64,000 nucleotides of DNA, taken from PFJX01 sp044227325. Lineage in GTDB: Bacteria; Pseudomonadota; Gammaproteobacteria; Burkholderiales; Thiobacillaceae. How positions within the stretch are numbered: position 1 is the first letter of the stretch; every line of letters begins with the position of its first letter. A program made the position numbers and the translations under genes. This document shows positions 1 through 7,809 of this stretch, piece by piece. The notes beneath the pieces were generated by a model, which was given only the letters and a program-made list of their open reading frames with translations, did no database searches and was not told the DNA's origin. Where the stretch lies: positions 1-64,000 of the forward strand of contig JBGAFI010000004.1 of NCBI GenBank assembly GCA_044227325.1, in the 5' to 3' direction.

Positions 1-1589
1 TTGTCGTTGAGGACGGGGTTGGCGACCACGGTCATGGTGCGCCCGCCGATGTGGATGGTGCTCTTGTGGGTGCTGGTGAAGGTGGCGAGCAGGTGCGACT
101 GGTGGCTGGGGGTCTTGTGGAAGGCGTCGATGTTGCTGCCCTGCAGACGCTCGGCGTCGAATTGGGGCAGTTGCTTGCGGATGTCGCTCTGGGCGTTGCG
201 GAACATGGCTTGCACCGCTCGGTTCATGTAGATGATGTTGCGACCGTTGTCCGCCACCATCACGTTCGCCGATACATTGTCCAGGGCTATCTTGATGCGC
301 AGATTTTCGTTGGCGATGCGGTTCGCCTCGGCCACGTCGAAGCCCAGTTTGGTCTGCATGGATTCCAAGGCCTCCAGCACCTTGCCGGCTTCGTCGTGGC
401 GCTCGATGACGATATCGTTCTCATAGTTGCCCTCGCCGATGCGGTTGAAGATGCCGATGGTGCGGTCCAGGGGACGCACGATGTCGCGAATCAGCAGCCA
501 CGCGAACCAGATGGCGATGACGATACCCAGGCCCATGCCGGTCAATCCGACGGCGAGCAGGGTGTGGTAGCGGGAATTGGCCGCCTCGTAGTCGGCTTTG
601 GTCTGGTTTTGCAAAATCGTGCGCAGGGCCTCCATCTTGTCGCGAGCATCGCCGTACAAGGGATTCACCTTGGTAAGCAAGACTTGGGCGGCCCCCCGGT
701 AGTTCGCTTCCTTCAGCGCCAGCATGGCCGGTTCCAGGCCTTCTTGCACGTAGCGTATCCGGGCCTCGGAAAAGGCGGATGCGGCCGTGGCCGCCTCGGC
801 CGGCAGCTGGATCGCCGTGAACTCCTTCCACAGGGCGGAAATCTGGTCGCGATTGGCGGCCACGGCGCTGACGTGCTTGTCCACGGGATGGTCGTGCTGG
901 GCGGAAAATGGGCTGGACGGGTCGTGCTGCACGCTCAGGGCCACCTGGGTCTGGTTTTCACTCATCAGCCGGACCACCTGGCCGATGATGCGGATGGGCT
1001 CCAAACGGGATTTGTACTGGGCTTCCATGTCCTTGTTGGTGACCGCCACGCCCCCCATGCCGATGGCCGTGCCGATCAGGATCATGGCGACCACCATGCC
1101 CATGATGCCGGTCAGGCGGGATTTGATGGTGAGGCGCTTGAACCGGGCGCCCAGCCCCGTCGCACGCAGCGACTTGACCTTGCCGTCGTTCAACCCCCGG
1201 TAGAGCGTTTCGGCCGCGCTGATCTGATCCCGGCCCGGCTTGCGCCGCACCGACAGAAAACCCGTCACTTGCCCGCTCTGCCGGATCGGCGTGACGTGCG
1301 CCTCGACCCAATAATGGTCGCCGTTCTTGCAGCGGTTCTTGACCAGGCCGACCCACGGCCGTCCGGACTCGATGGTGTCCCATAGATCCTTGAAGGCGGC
1401 GGCGGGCATATCCGGATGTCGCACGATATTCTGGGGCGCGCCGATCAACTCATCCCGACTGAACCCACTGATGGTGACAAAGGTGTCATTGACGTGGGTT
1501 ATCACGCCGCGTGTATCCGTCGTGGAAACGATGGTCTCCCCGTCCCGCAGTTGGCGTTCGACGCCCGTCACCGGCATGTTCACTCGCAT
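1..1589 (-). CDS. Methyl-accepting chemotaxis protein with two PAS domains (partial)
   Basis: This is the N-terminal 529 residues of a chemoreceptor that runs off the left edge of the window. An Aer-type PAS domain fills about residues 10-115 and contains TISGFSRDELIG. A membrane segment near 150-172, a helical periplasmic region and a second membrane segment near 340-362 follow. After these come a HAMP linker and a second PAS domain from about residue 425. The cytoplasmic signalling hairpin must lie outside the window. GAGGAAA stands a few bases before the chosen ATG at 1589. Family members pass a sensed ligand or redox state to CheA. The ligand cannot be deduced, and no other chemotaxis gene is visible nearby. 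Confidence 0.85.
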   Translation of the reverse strand, partial: MRVNMPVTGVERQLRDGETIVSTTDTRGVITHVNDTFVTISGFSRDELIGAPQNIVRHPDMPAAAFKDLWDTIESGRPWVGLVKNRCKNGDHYWVEAHVTPIRQSGQVTGFLSVRRKPGRDQISAAETLYRGLNDGKVKSLRATGLGARFKRLTIKSRLTGIMGMVVAMILIGTAIGMGGVAVTNKDMEAQYKSRLEPIRIIGQVVRLMSENQTQVALSVQHDPSSPFSAQHDHPVDKHVSAVAANRDQISALWKEFTAIQLPAEAATAASAFSEARIRYVQEGLEPAMLALKEANYRGAAQVLLTKVNPLYGDARDKMEALRTILQNQTKADYEAANSRYHTLLAVGLTGMGLGIVIAIWFAWLLIRDIVRPLDRTIGIFNRIGEGNYENDIVIERHDEAGKVLEALESMQTKLGFDVAEANRIANENLRIKIALDNVSANVMVADNGRNIIYMNRAVQAMFRNAQSDIRKQLPQFDAERLQGSNIDAFHKTPSHQSHLLATFTSTHKSTIHIGGRTMTVVANPVLND

Positions 1590-1803
1590 TGTGCTTTCCT
1601 CAGCTGGTTCACCGAAAGTGTTCGTTATTCCAGGCCACGGCTGTAAGGCAATGGCTTGGTTGGTGTCGGCGATATATCGGCAAACCACGAGGCTTCTTTA
1701 GGCCGATGGAATGAACGTCCCAGGAGCGTCAAGTACGGAGCGGCGGCAAGGCGGGCCGCCTCCCTGGATCGCCGAGCGAGGCAGGTAAACCGGATTCTGC
1801 GAA

Positions 1804-2685
1804 TCAGGCGGTAAGGCGACGCAAGGCTTCTTGATACTTTTCGGCGGTCTTTGCCAGCACATCGGCGGGCAGATGCGGGCCGGGCGCCTTTTTGTTCCAA
1901 CCGGAGGCGGTGAGCCAGTCCCGCACGTATTGCTTGTCATAGCTGGGCGGGTTCTCGCCCACCCTGTACTGGTCCGCGGGCCAGAAGCGGGAGGAGTCGG
2001 GTGTCAGCACCTCGTCGATCAGGGTCAAGGTTCCCGATGCGTCGAGGCCGAACTCGAATTTGGTGTCGGCGATGATGATGCCCCGGGTCAGGGCATACTC
2101 GGCGGCCGCCTTGTAGAGCGCGATGGCCGCGTCCCTGACCCGCGCGGCGACCTCCACGCCCAGCAGCGCCTCGCAGCGGGGGAAATCGATGTTTTCGTCG
2201 TGGGCGCCTGCCGCGGCCTTCGTGGACGGGGTGAACAGCGGCTCCGGCAAGCGGTCGGCCTGGCGCAGACCGGCCGGCAGGGCGATACCGCAAACCTTGC
2301 CGGTCTTCTGGTAATCCACCCAGCCGCTACCCGCCAAGTAGCCCCGCACGATGGCTTCCACCGGCAGCGCCTTGAGCCGCTTCACCACCACCGCGCGCCC
2401 TTCCACCTGGTCGCGTTCCTCCGGCGCCACCACGGACTCCGGCGCGACGCCGGTGAGCTGATTGGGCAGGATGGAGGCCAGTTTCGCGAACCAGAAATCC
2501 GCCACCGCGGTGAGCACCTTGCCCTTGCCGGGGATGGGCGTGGGCAGGATCACGTCGAAGGCGGAAAGCCGGTCGGTGGTGACGATCAGCATGCGTTCGT
2601 CGTCGATGGCGTAGATGTCGCGCACCTTGCCCTTGTGGATGAGAGGCAGCGATTTGATGGAGGTTTCGAACAGGGCGTCGGTCAT
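1804..2685 (-). CDS. purC: Phosphoribosylaminoimidazole-succinocarboxamide synthase
   Basis: SAICAR synthase (293 aa) joins aspartate to CAIR using ATP in purine synthesis. The protein starts with the typical IHKGKVRDIYAID nucleotide-binding strand. It carries the family block VVVKRLKALPVEAIVRGYL, the substrate loop SGWVDYQKTG, and DTKFEFGLD followed by LIDEVLTPDSSRFWP. The length matches the longer bacterial and yeast-like class, not the 237-aa E. coli form. It is the last gene of the run tkt-gap-pgk-pyk-fba-purC. A GC-rich hairpin separates it from fba, so it may be transcribed partly on its own. purD and purH lie about 58 kb away at the other end of the window. Confidence 0.96.
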   Translation of the reverse strand: MTDALFETSIKSLPLIHKGKVRDIYAIDDERMLIVTTDRLSAFDVILPTPIPGKGKVLTAVADFWFAKLASILPNQLTGVAPESVVAPEERDQVEGRAVVVKRLKALPVEAIVRGYLAGSGWVDYQKTGKVCGIALPAGLRQADRLPEPLFTPSTKAAAGAHDENIDFPRCEALLGVEVAARVRDAAIALYKAAAEYALTRGIIIADTKFEFGLDASGTLTLIDEVLTPDSSRFWPADQYRVGENPPSYDKQYVRDWLTASGWNKKAPGPHLPADVLAKTAEKYQEALRRLTA

Positions 2686-2704
2686 GATGGGATCCGGAAT
2701 GGGA

Positions 2705-2737
2705 AAGGGCGGCGGGGAATCACCCCACGCCGCCCTT
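2705..2737 (-). terminator. GC-rich hairpin between fba and purC
   Basis: Ten-base arms AAGGGCGGCG and CGCCGCCCTT (2705-2714 and 2728-2737) pair perfectly. A further GGG/CCC pairing lies inside around a short AATCA loop. Read on the minus strand the stem ends in CCCTTTCCC, so the T tract is weak. It may end or attenuate transcription from fba into purC. A processing or mRNA-stabilising hairpin is the alternative. Confidence 0.5.
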
Positions 2738-2792
2738 GAATGTTACCGCGAGTGCCGAAAGGCAGGGTCCGCGGCTTGGTTTCAGATCCGGA

Positions 2793-3860
2793 TCAGTTGA
2801 TCTTGGGATCCAACTCGTGCTTGTCGTAGCGCTTCTGCATTTCTTCCAGGCTGTAGACCTTGCCGATCTTGCTGGCCTGGCCGGCGGCGCCGAAGGCCTC
2901 GTAGCGGGCGGAACAGATGCCGCTCATGGCCTTGGTGGCTTCCTTCAGGAACTTGCGCGGGTCGAAGTTGGACTTGTTTTCCGCCAGGTGCTTGCGGATG
3001 GAGCCGGTGGAGGCCATGCGCAGGTCGGTGTCGATGTTCACCTTGCGCACGCCGTTCTTGATGCCTTCGACGATCTCGCTGACCGGCACGCCGTAGGTCT
3101 GGCCCATGTCGCCGCCGTAGCTGTTGATGATGGCGAGCCAGTCCTCGGGCACGGAGGAGGAACCGTGCATGACCAGGTGCACGCTGGGGATGCGGGCGTG
3201 GATTTCCTTGACGCGGTCGATGCGCAGCACCTTGCCGGTGGGCTTCTGGGTGAACTTGTAGGCGCCGTGGGAAGTGCCGATGGCGATGGCCAGGGCGTCC
3301 ACATGGGTCTTGCTGACGAAGTCGGCGGCCTCGTTGGGGTCGGTCAGCAGGGCGGAATGGTCCAGCACGCCTTCGGCGCCGTGGCCGTCTTCCTCGCCGG
3401 CCTTGCCGGTTTCCAGGGAGCCCAGGCAACCCAGTTCGCCTTCCACGGAGACACCGCAGGCATGGGCCAGTTCCACCACGTGGCGGGTGGTGTCCACGTT
3501 GTATTCATAGGTGGACGGGGTCTTGCCGTCGGTCCCCAGGGAGCCGTCCATCATGACGGAGGAGAAGCCGGACTGGATGGAGCGGAAGCAGATGCTCGGG
3601 CTGGCGCCGTGGTCCTGGTGCATGCACACCGGGATGTGCGGATATTGCTCGATGGCGGCCAGGATCAGGTGGCGCAGGAAGGGCTCGCCGGCATAGGAAC
3701 GGGCGCCGGCGGAGCCTTGCAGGATGACCGGGCTGTTGGTGGCGTCGGCGGCCTGCATGATGGCCTGGACCTGTTCCATGTTGTTGACGTTGAAAGCGGG
3801 CAGGCCGTAACCATGCTCGGCGGCATGGTCCAGCAATTGACGCAGGGAAATCAGAGCCAT
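2793..3860 (-). CDS. fba: Class II fructose-bisphosphate aldolase
   Basis: This zinc aldolase (355 aa) interconverts fructose-1,6-bisphosphate with DHAP and glyceraldehyde-3-phosphate, and in autotrophs also serves the Calvin cycle (CbbA type). Metal and substrate motifs are visible: MHQDHG near residue 83, the glycine-rich YGGDMGQTYG region, HGSSSVP and NIDTDLRMA. The C-terminal region is the extended form typical of proteobacterial CbbA proteins. It follows pyk by 28 bp and clearly belongs to the same transcription unit. GAAAGGAGAT stands just before the ATG. The presence of tkt, gap, pgk and pyk in one run suits glycolysis, gluconeogenesis and CO2 fixation alike. Confidence 0.96.
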   Translation of the reverse strand: MALISLRQLLDHAAEHGYGLPAFNVNNMEQVQAIMQAADATNSPVILQGSAGARSYAGEPFLRHLILAAIEQYPHIPVCMHQDHGASPSICFRSIQSGFSSVMMDGSLGTDGKTPSTYEYNVDTTRHVVELAHACGVSVEGELGCLGSLETGKAGEEDGHGAEGVLDHSALLTDPNEAADFVSKTHVDALAIAIGTSHGAYKFTQKPTGKVLRIDRVKEIHARIPSVHLVMHGSSSVPEDWLAIINSYGGDMGQTYGVPVSEIVEGIKNGVRKVNIDTDLRMASTGSIRKHLAENKSNFDPRKFLKEATKAMSGICSARYEAFGAAGQASKIGKVYSLEEMQKRYDKHELDPKIN

Positions 3861-3888
3861 CTGGAAATCTCCTTTCGAGTGATAGTGA

Positions 3889-5322
3889 TCAAGCTTTCTT
3901 GCGTTCGCCCACGCGAACGATCTTCAAGGTGTTGGTGCCGCCGGGTTTGCCGATGGGCTCGCCGATGGTGAGCAGAATCAGGTCGCCGTTGCGCACCGCG
4001 CCGCGCCGGCGCAATTCGTCCTCGGCTTCCGACAGCAACTGGTCGCGTTCGTTGCTGGAAGGCTTGAAGTTGACCGGATAAACACCGCGGAACAGCGTGA
4101 CTTTGCGGCGGGTTTCGACTTCGGGCGTCAGGGCGTAGATCGGCACGTGGGTGCTGATGCGGGACATCCACAGGGCGGTGGAGCCCGACTGGGTCATGGC
4201 CGCGATGGCCTTGACGTTCAAGTGCTGGGCGGTGAACGCGGCGGACATGGCGATGGCCTCGTCCACGCGCAGGAATCCCTGGTCGAACACCCGGTGGCTG
4301 TCCATGGATTCGTATTCCTTCTCCGCTTCCAGGCAGACCCGGTTCATGGCGGAGATGGCCTCCACCGGGTATTGGCCGGCGGCGGTCTCGGCGGACAGCA
4401 TGACCGCGTCCGTGCCGTCCAGCACCGCGTTGGCCACGTCGGAGACTTCGGCGCGGGTGGGGATGGGGCTGGAAATCATGGACTCCATCATCTGGGTCGC
4501 GGTGATCACCACCTTGTTCTGCTCGCGCGCGGCCCGGATCATGCGCTTCTGCAGGGCCGGCACGGCGGCGTCGCCCACTTCCACGCCCAGGTCGCCGCGC
4601 GCCACCATGATGGCGTCGGAGGCGGCGATGATCTCCTCCAGCGCCTCGATGGCTTCCGCCCGTTCGATCTTGGCGACGATCCAGGCCTTGCCGCCGGCGC
4701 CGCGCAGGATTTCCCGCGCCTGCTGGATATCCGCCGCCGAACGGGGGAAGGACACCGCCATGTAATCCGCCTTGATCGCGGCGGCGGTCTTGATGTCCTC
4801 GATATCCTTCTCGGTCAGCGCGGCGGCGGAAAGCCCGCCACCCTTGCGGTTGATGCCCTTGTTGTTGGACAGCACGCCGCCCTGGACAACCTTGCAGTGG
4901 ACCTCGTCGCCCTGGACCTCCTCGACCCACATCTCGATGCGGCCGTCGTCCAGCAGCAACGTGGCGCCTCGCGCCACGTCTCTGACCAGTTCCTTGTAAT
5001 CCAGGCCGACCCGGGTCTGGTCGCCCAGCGTGCAGGTGGCATCGAGAATGAATTTGTCACCCGGACTCAGGGTGATCTTGCCGTCCTTGAATTTGCCGAT
5101 GCGGATCTTGGGGCCCTGCAGGTCCACCAGGACGCCGACGGCGCGGCCGCGGGTCTTGGCCAGCGAACGCACCAATTCGCAGCGCTGCTGATGTTCCTCC
5201 GCAGTACCGTGGGAGAAGTTGAGGCGGACCACGTCCACCCCGCCCTCGATCATCTTGTCCAGCACCTTGGGATCGGAACAGGCGGGGCCCAGAGTGGCGA
5301 CTATTTTGGTTCTACGTAGCAT
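3889..5322 (-). CDS. pyk: Pyruvate kinase
   Basis: Pyruvate kinase (477 aa) transfers phosphate from phosphoenolpyruvate to ADP in the cytoplasm. The N-terminus RRTKIVATLGPA is typical. The active-site segments IVAKIERAEA, MVARGDLGVE and the signature-region TQMMESM are all intact, and the C-terminal regulatory domain is full length. The start is the ATG at 5322, and I see no strong Shine-Dalgarno sequence before it. A self-complementary purine/pyrimidine repeat fills the gap to pgk and could influence expression. The gene lies between pgk and fba on the same strand. Confidence 0.96.
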   Translation of the reverse strand: MLRRTKIVATLGPACSDPKVLDKMIEGGVDVVRLNFSHGTAEEHQQRCELVRSLAKTRGRAVGVLVDLQGPKIRIGKFKDGKITLSPGDKFILDATCTLGDQTRVGLDYKELVRDVARGATLLLDDGRIEMWVEEVQGDEVHCKVVQGGVLSNNKGINRKGGGLSAAALTEKDIEDIKTAAAIKADYMAVSFPRSAADIQQAREILRGAGGKAWIVAKIERAEAIEALEEIIAASDAIMVARGDLGVEVGDAAVPALQKRMIRAAREQNKVVITATQMMESMISSPIPTRAEVSDVANAVLDGTDAVMLSAETAAGQYPVEAISAMNRVCLEAEKEYESMDSHRVFDQGFLRVDEAIAMSAAFTAQHLNVKAIAAMTQSGSTALWMSRISTHVPIYALTPEVETRRKVTLFRGVYPVNFKPSSNERDQLLSEAEDELRRRGAVRNGDLILLTIGEPIGKPGGTNTLKIVRVGERKKA

Positions 5323-5333
5323 ATGTTGGCGCG

Positions 5334-5408
5334 GAGTGAGGAGTCAGGGGTGAGCGGGAAGAGCGGGGGGCGGGTCGCCCCTCTCTCCTCTCTTCTCACT
5401 TCTCACTC
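5334..5408. repeat. Self-complementary intergenic repeat, copy A
   Basis: This fills nearly all of the pyk-pgk gap. The left half is purine-rich (GAGTGAGGAGTCAGGGGTGAG) and the right half is pyrimidine-rich, ending in CTCACTTCTCACTC, so the two can fold into an imperfect long hairpin. The outermost arms GAGTGAG (5334-5340) and CTCACTC (5402-5408) pair perfectly. Similar arrangements occur at 6673-6759 and 63034-63115. Confidence 0.6.
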
Positions 5409-5412
5409 GATT

Positions 5413-6597
5413 TCAGCCGGCCGCCCGCTTTTCCAGGATATCCACGGCGGGCAATACCTTGCCCTCGAGATATTCCAGGAACGCGCCGCCGGCGGTGGAG
5501 ATGTAGGACACCTTGTCGTAGATGTCGTACTTCTGGATCGCCGCGATGGTGTCGCCGCCGCCGGCCAGGGTGAAAGCCTTGGTATTGGCGATGGCCATGG
5601 CGATGGCCTTGGTGCCTTCACCGAACTGGTCGAACTCGAACACGCCCACGGGGCCGTTCCAGACCACGGTGCCGGCCTTCATGATGATGTCCACCAGTTC
5701 CTGGGCGGACTTGGGTCCGATGTCGAAGATCATGTCGTCGTCGGCCACGGCGCCGGCATCCTTGGTCACGGCGGGCTCGTTGGCGTCGAACTGCTTGCCG
5801 CACACCACGTCCACGGCGATGGGAATGGTGGCGCCGCGGGCGGTCATCTTGCCCATCAGGGCCTGGGCGGTGGGGATGAGGTCGGTCTCGCACAGGGACT
5901 TGCCGACATTCTTGCCGGTGGCGGCCAGGAAGGTGTTGGCGATGCCGCCACCCACCACCAGTTGCTCGCACTTCTCGGACAGGGCTTCCAGCACGGTCAG
6001 CTTGGTGGAAACCTTGGAGCCGCCGACGATGGCGACCATGGGGCGGGCCGGGTTGGCCAGAGCCTTGTCCAGGGCCTCCAGTTCCTCGGAAACCAGCTTG
6101 CCGGCGCAGGCGACGGGGGCGAACTGGGCGATGCCGTAGGTGGAGGCCTCGGCCCGGTGGGCGGTGCCGAAGGCGTCCATGACGAAGACGTCGCACAAGG
6201 CGGCGTATTTCTTCGCGGTCTCCTCCACATTCTTCTTCTCGCCCTTGTTGACGCGGCAGTTTTCCAGCAGGACGACTTCGCCCTCGGCCACGTCGAAACC
6301 GCCATCGACCCAGTCCTTGATCAAGCGCACCGGCTTGCCCAGCTTGGCGGCCATGACGTCGGCCACGGGCTTGAGGGAAACCTCCTCGGTCCACTCGCCT
6401 TCGCTGGGACGGCCCAGATGGGAGGTCACCATCACCTTCGCGCCCGCCTTCATGGCGTGCTCGATGGTGGGCATGGAAGCCGTGATGCGGGCATCGGAGG
6501 TGACCTTGCCTTCCTTGACGGGCACGTTCAGGTCGGCGCGGACGAAGACGCGCTTGCCCTTCAGGTCCAGGTCGGTCATGCGGAGGAATTTGGCCAT
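5413..6597 (-). CDS. pgk: Phosphoglycerate kinase
   Basis: Phosphoglycerate kinase (394 aa) interconverts 1,3-bisphosphoglycerate and 3-phosphoglycerate with ADP/ATP. The N-terminal RVFVRADLNVPV signature, the substrate-binding TSHLGRPSEG and the hinge/nucleotide motifs VVGGSKVSTK and NGPVGVFE are visible. The final loop AGGGDTIAA is present. The length equals the normal bacterial enzyme. ATTTCTCCT (AGGAGAAAT on the coding strand) precedes the start codon. It sits between gap and pyk, and repeat elements occupy both flanking gaps. Confidence 0.97.
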   Translation of the reverse strand: MAKFLRMTDLDLKGKRVFVRADLNVPVKEGKVTSDARITASMPTIEHAMKAGAKVMVTSHLGRPSEGEWTEEVSLKPVADVMAAKLGKPVRLIKDWVDGGFDVAEGEVVLLENCRVNKGEKKNVEETAKKYAALCDVFVMDAFGTAHRAEASTYGIAQFAPVACAGKLVSEELEALDKALANPARPMVAIVGGSKVSTKLTVLEALSEKCEQLVVGGGIANTFLAATGKNVGKSLCETDLIPTAQALMGKMTARGATIPIAVDVVCGKQFDANEPAVTKDAGAVADDDMIFDIGPKSAQELVDIIMKAGTVVWNGPVGVFEFDQFGEGTKAIAMAIANTKAFTLAGGGDTIAAIQKYDIYDKVSYISTAGGAFLEYLEGKVLPAVDILEKRAAG

Positions 6598-6672
6598 GTT
6601 GATTTCTCCTGTTCTGTTAAGCGGTAAGGGTTGAGTGGGCTCAGACCTTACGGCTCAGCGGGGAGGTGAAAT

Positions 6673-6759
6673 GTGAAAAGTGAAGGGTGAAACGTGGACA
6701 ACCAAGGATTCCACGTTTCACTTGAGACACGCGGTTGCGAGTCCCATCTCACTTTTCAC
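6673..6759. repeat. Self-complementary GTGAAA repeat, copy B
   Basis: This fills the gap between pgk and gap. Two nested perfect inverted repeats are visible. GTGAAACGTGG (6687-6697) pairs with CCACGTTTCAC (6711-6721). The outer GTGAAAAGTGA (6673-6683) pairs with TCACTTTTCAC (6749-6759). The unit GTGAAA(A/C)GTG recurs at 63034-63060 in front of purH. It has no coding potential. Function is unknown; a terminator, an attenuator or a dispersed repeat are all possible. Confidence 0.7.
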
Positions 6760-6768
6760 GCATTGCGC

Positions 6769-7767
6769 TTACTTCGCGACGTGCTCGACCAGACGCAGCA
6801 TGTTGCAGGTATAGCCGTACTCGTTGTCGTACCAGGCCACGACCTTGACGAAGGTGCCGTCGAGGGCGATGCCGGCTTCGGCGTCGAAGGTGGAGGGCGC
6901 GCTGTTACCCACGAAGTCGGTGGAAACCACCTTCTCGTCGGTGTAGCCCAGCACGCCCTTCATGGCGCCCTCGGAGGCGGCCTTCATGGCGGCGCAGATG
7001 TCGGCGTAAGCGGCTTCCTTGTTCAGCTCCACGGTCAGGTCGACCACGGAAACGTCGGAGGTGGGCACGCGGAAAGCCATGCCGGTCAGCTTGCCCTTCA
7101 GTTCCGGCAGCACCACGCCGGCGGCCTTGGCGGCGCCGGTGGAGGACGGGATGATGTTCTCCAGGATGCCGCGACCGCCACGCCAATCCTTCTTGGACGG
7201 GCCGTCAACGGTCTTCTGGGTGGCCGTGGCGGCGTGCACGGTGGTCATCAGGCCGCGCTTGATGCCCCAATTGTCGTTCAACACCTTGGCGACGGGGGCC
7301 AGGCAGTTGGTGGTGCAGGAGGCGGCGGAAACGATGGCCTCGCCGGCGTACTTGGTGTGGTTCACGCCGTACACGAACATGGGGGTGGAGTCCTTGGAGG
7401 GAGCGGACTGCACCACTTTCTTGGCGCCGGCGGTGAGGTGGGCCTGGCAGGACTCGGTGGTCAGGAAGAAGCCGGTGCAGTCGATGACGATGTCGGCGCC
7501 CACTTCATTCCACTTCAGGTTGGCGGGATCCTTCTCGGCGGTCAGGCGGATCTTCTTGCCGTTCACCACCATGTTGGCGCCGTCGACGGCGATGTCGCCG
7601 TTGAAGCGGCCGTGCACGGAGTCGTACTTCAGCATGTAGGACAGGTAGTCAGGTTCCAGCAGATCGTTGATGGCGACGATCTCGATACCCGGGAAGTCCT
7701 TGGTCACGGCGCGGAACACCATGCGGCCGATGCGGCCAAAACCGTTGATGCCAACTTTGATTGTCAT
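6769..7767 (-). CDS. gap: Glyceraldehyde-3-phosphate dehydrogenase, type I
   Basis: This 332-aa enzyme oxidises glyceraldehyde-3-phosphate with phosphate and NAD(P)+. The Rossmann start VGINGFGRIGRMVFRA, the catalytic SAASCTTNCLAP with its nucleophilic cysteine, and the C-terminal WYDNEYGY are intact. An aspartate in VAINDLL after the second strand suggests NAD preference, although Calvin-cycle use is not excluded. AAAGGAGCG precedes the ATG. The gene follows tkt by 42 bp, giving the tkt-gap-pgk order common in betaproteobacteria. Confidence 0.97.
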   Translation of the reverse strand: MTIKVGINGFGRIGRMVFRAVTKDFPGIEIVAINDLLEPDYLSYMLKYDSVHGRFNGDIAVDGANMVVNGKKIRLTAEKDPANLKWNEVGADIVIDCTGFFLTTESCQAHLTAGAKKVVQSAPSKDSTPMFVYGVNHTKYAGEAIVSAASCTTNCLAPVAKVLNDNWGIKRGLMTTVHAATATQKTVDGPSKKDWRGGRGILENIIPSSTGAAKAAGVVLPELKGKLTGMAFRVPTSDVSVVDLTVELNKEAAYADICAAMKAASEGAMKGVLGYTDEKVVSTDFVGNSAPSTFDAEAGIALDGTFVKVVAWYDNEYGYTCNMLRLVEHVAK

Positions 7768-7809
7768 GCTTTCGCTCCTTTATATGAAAAACAGAATACG
7801 CAACCGGTA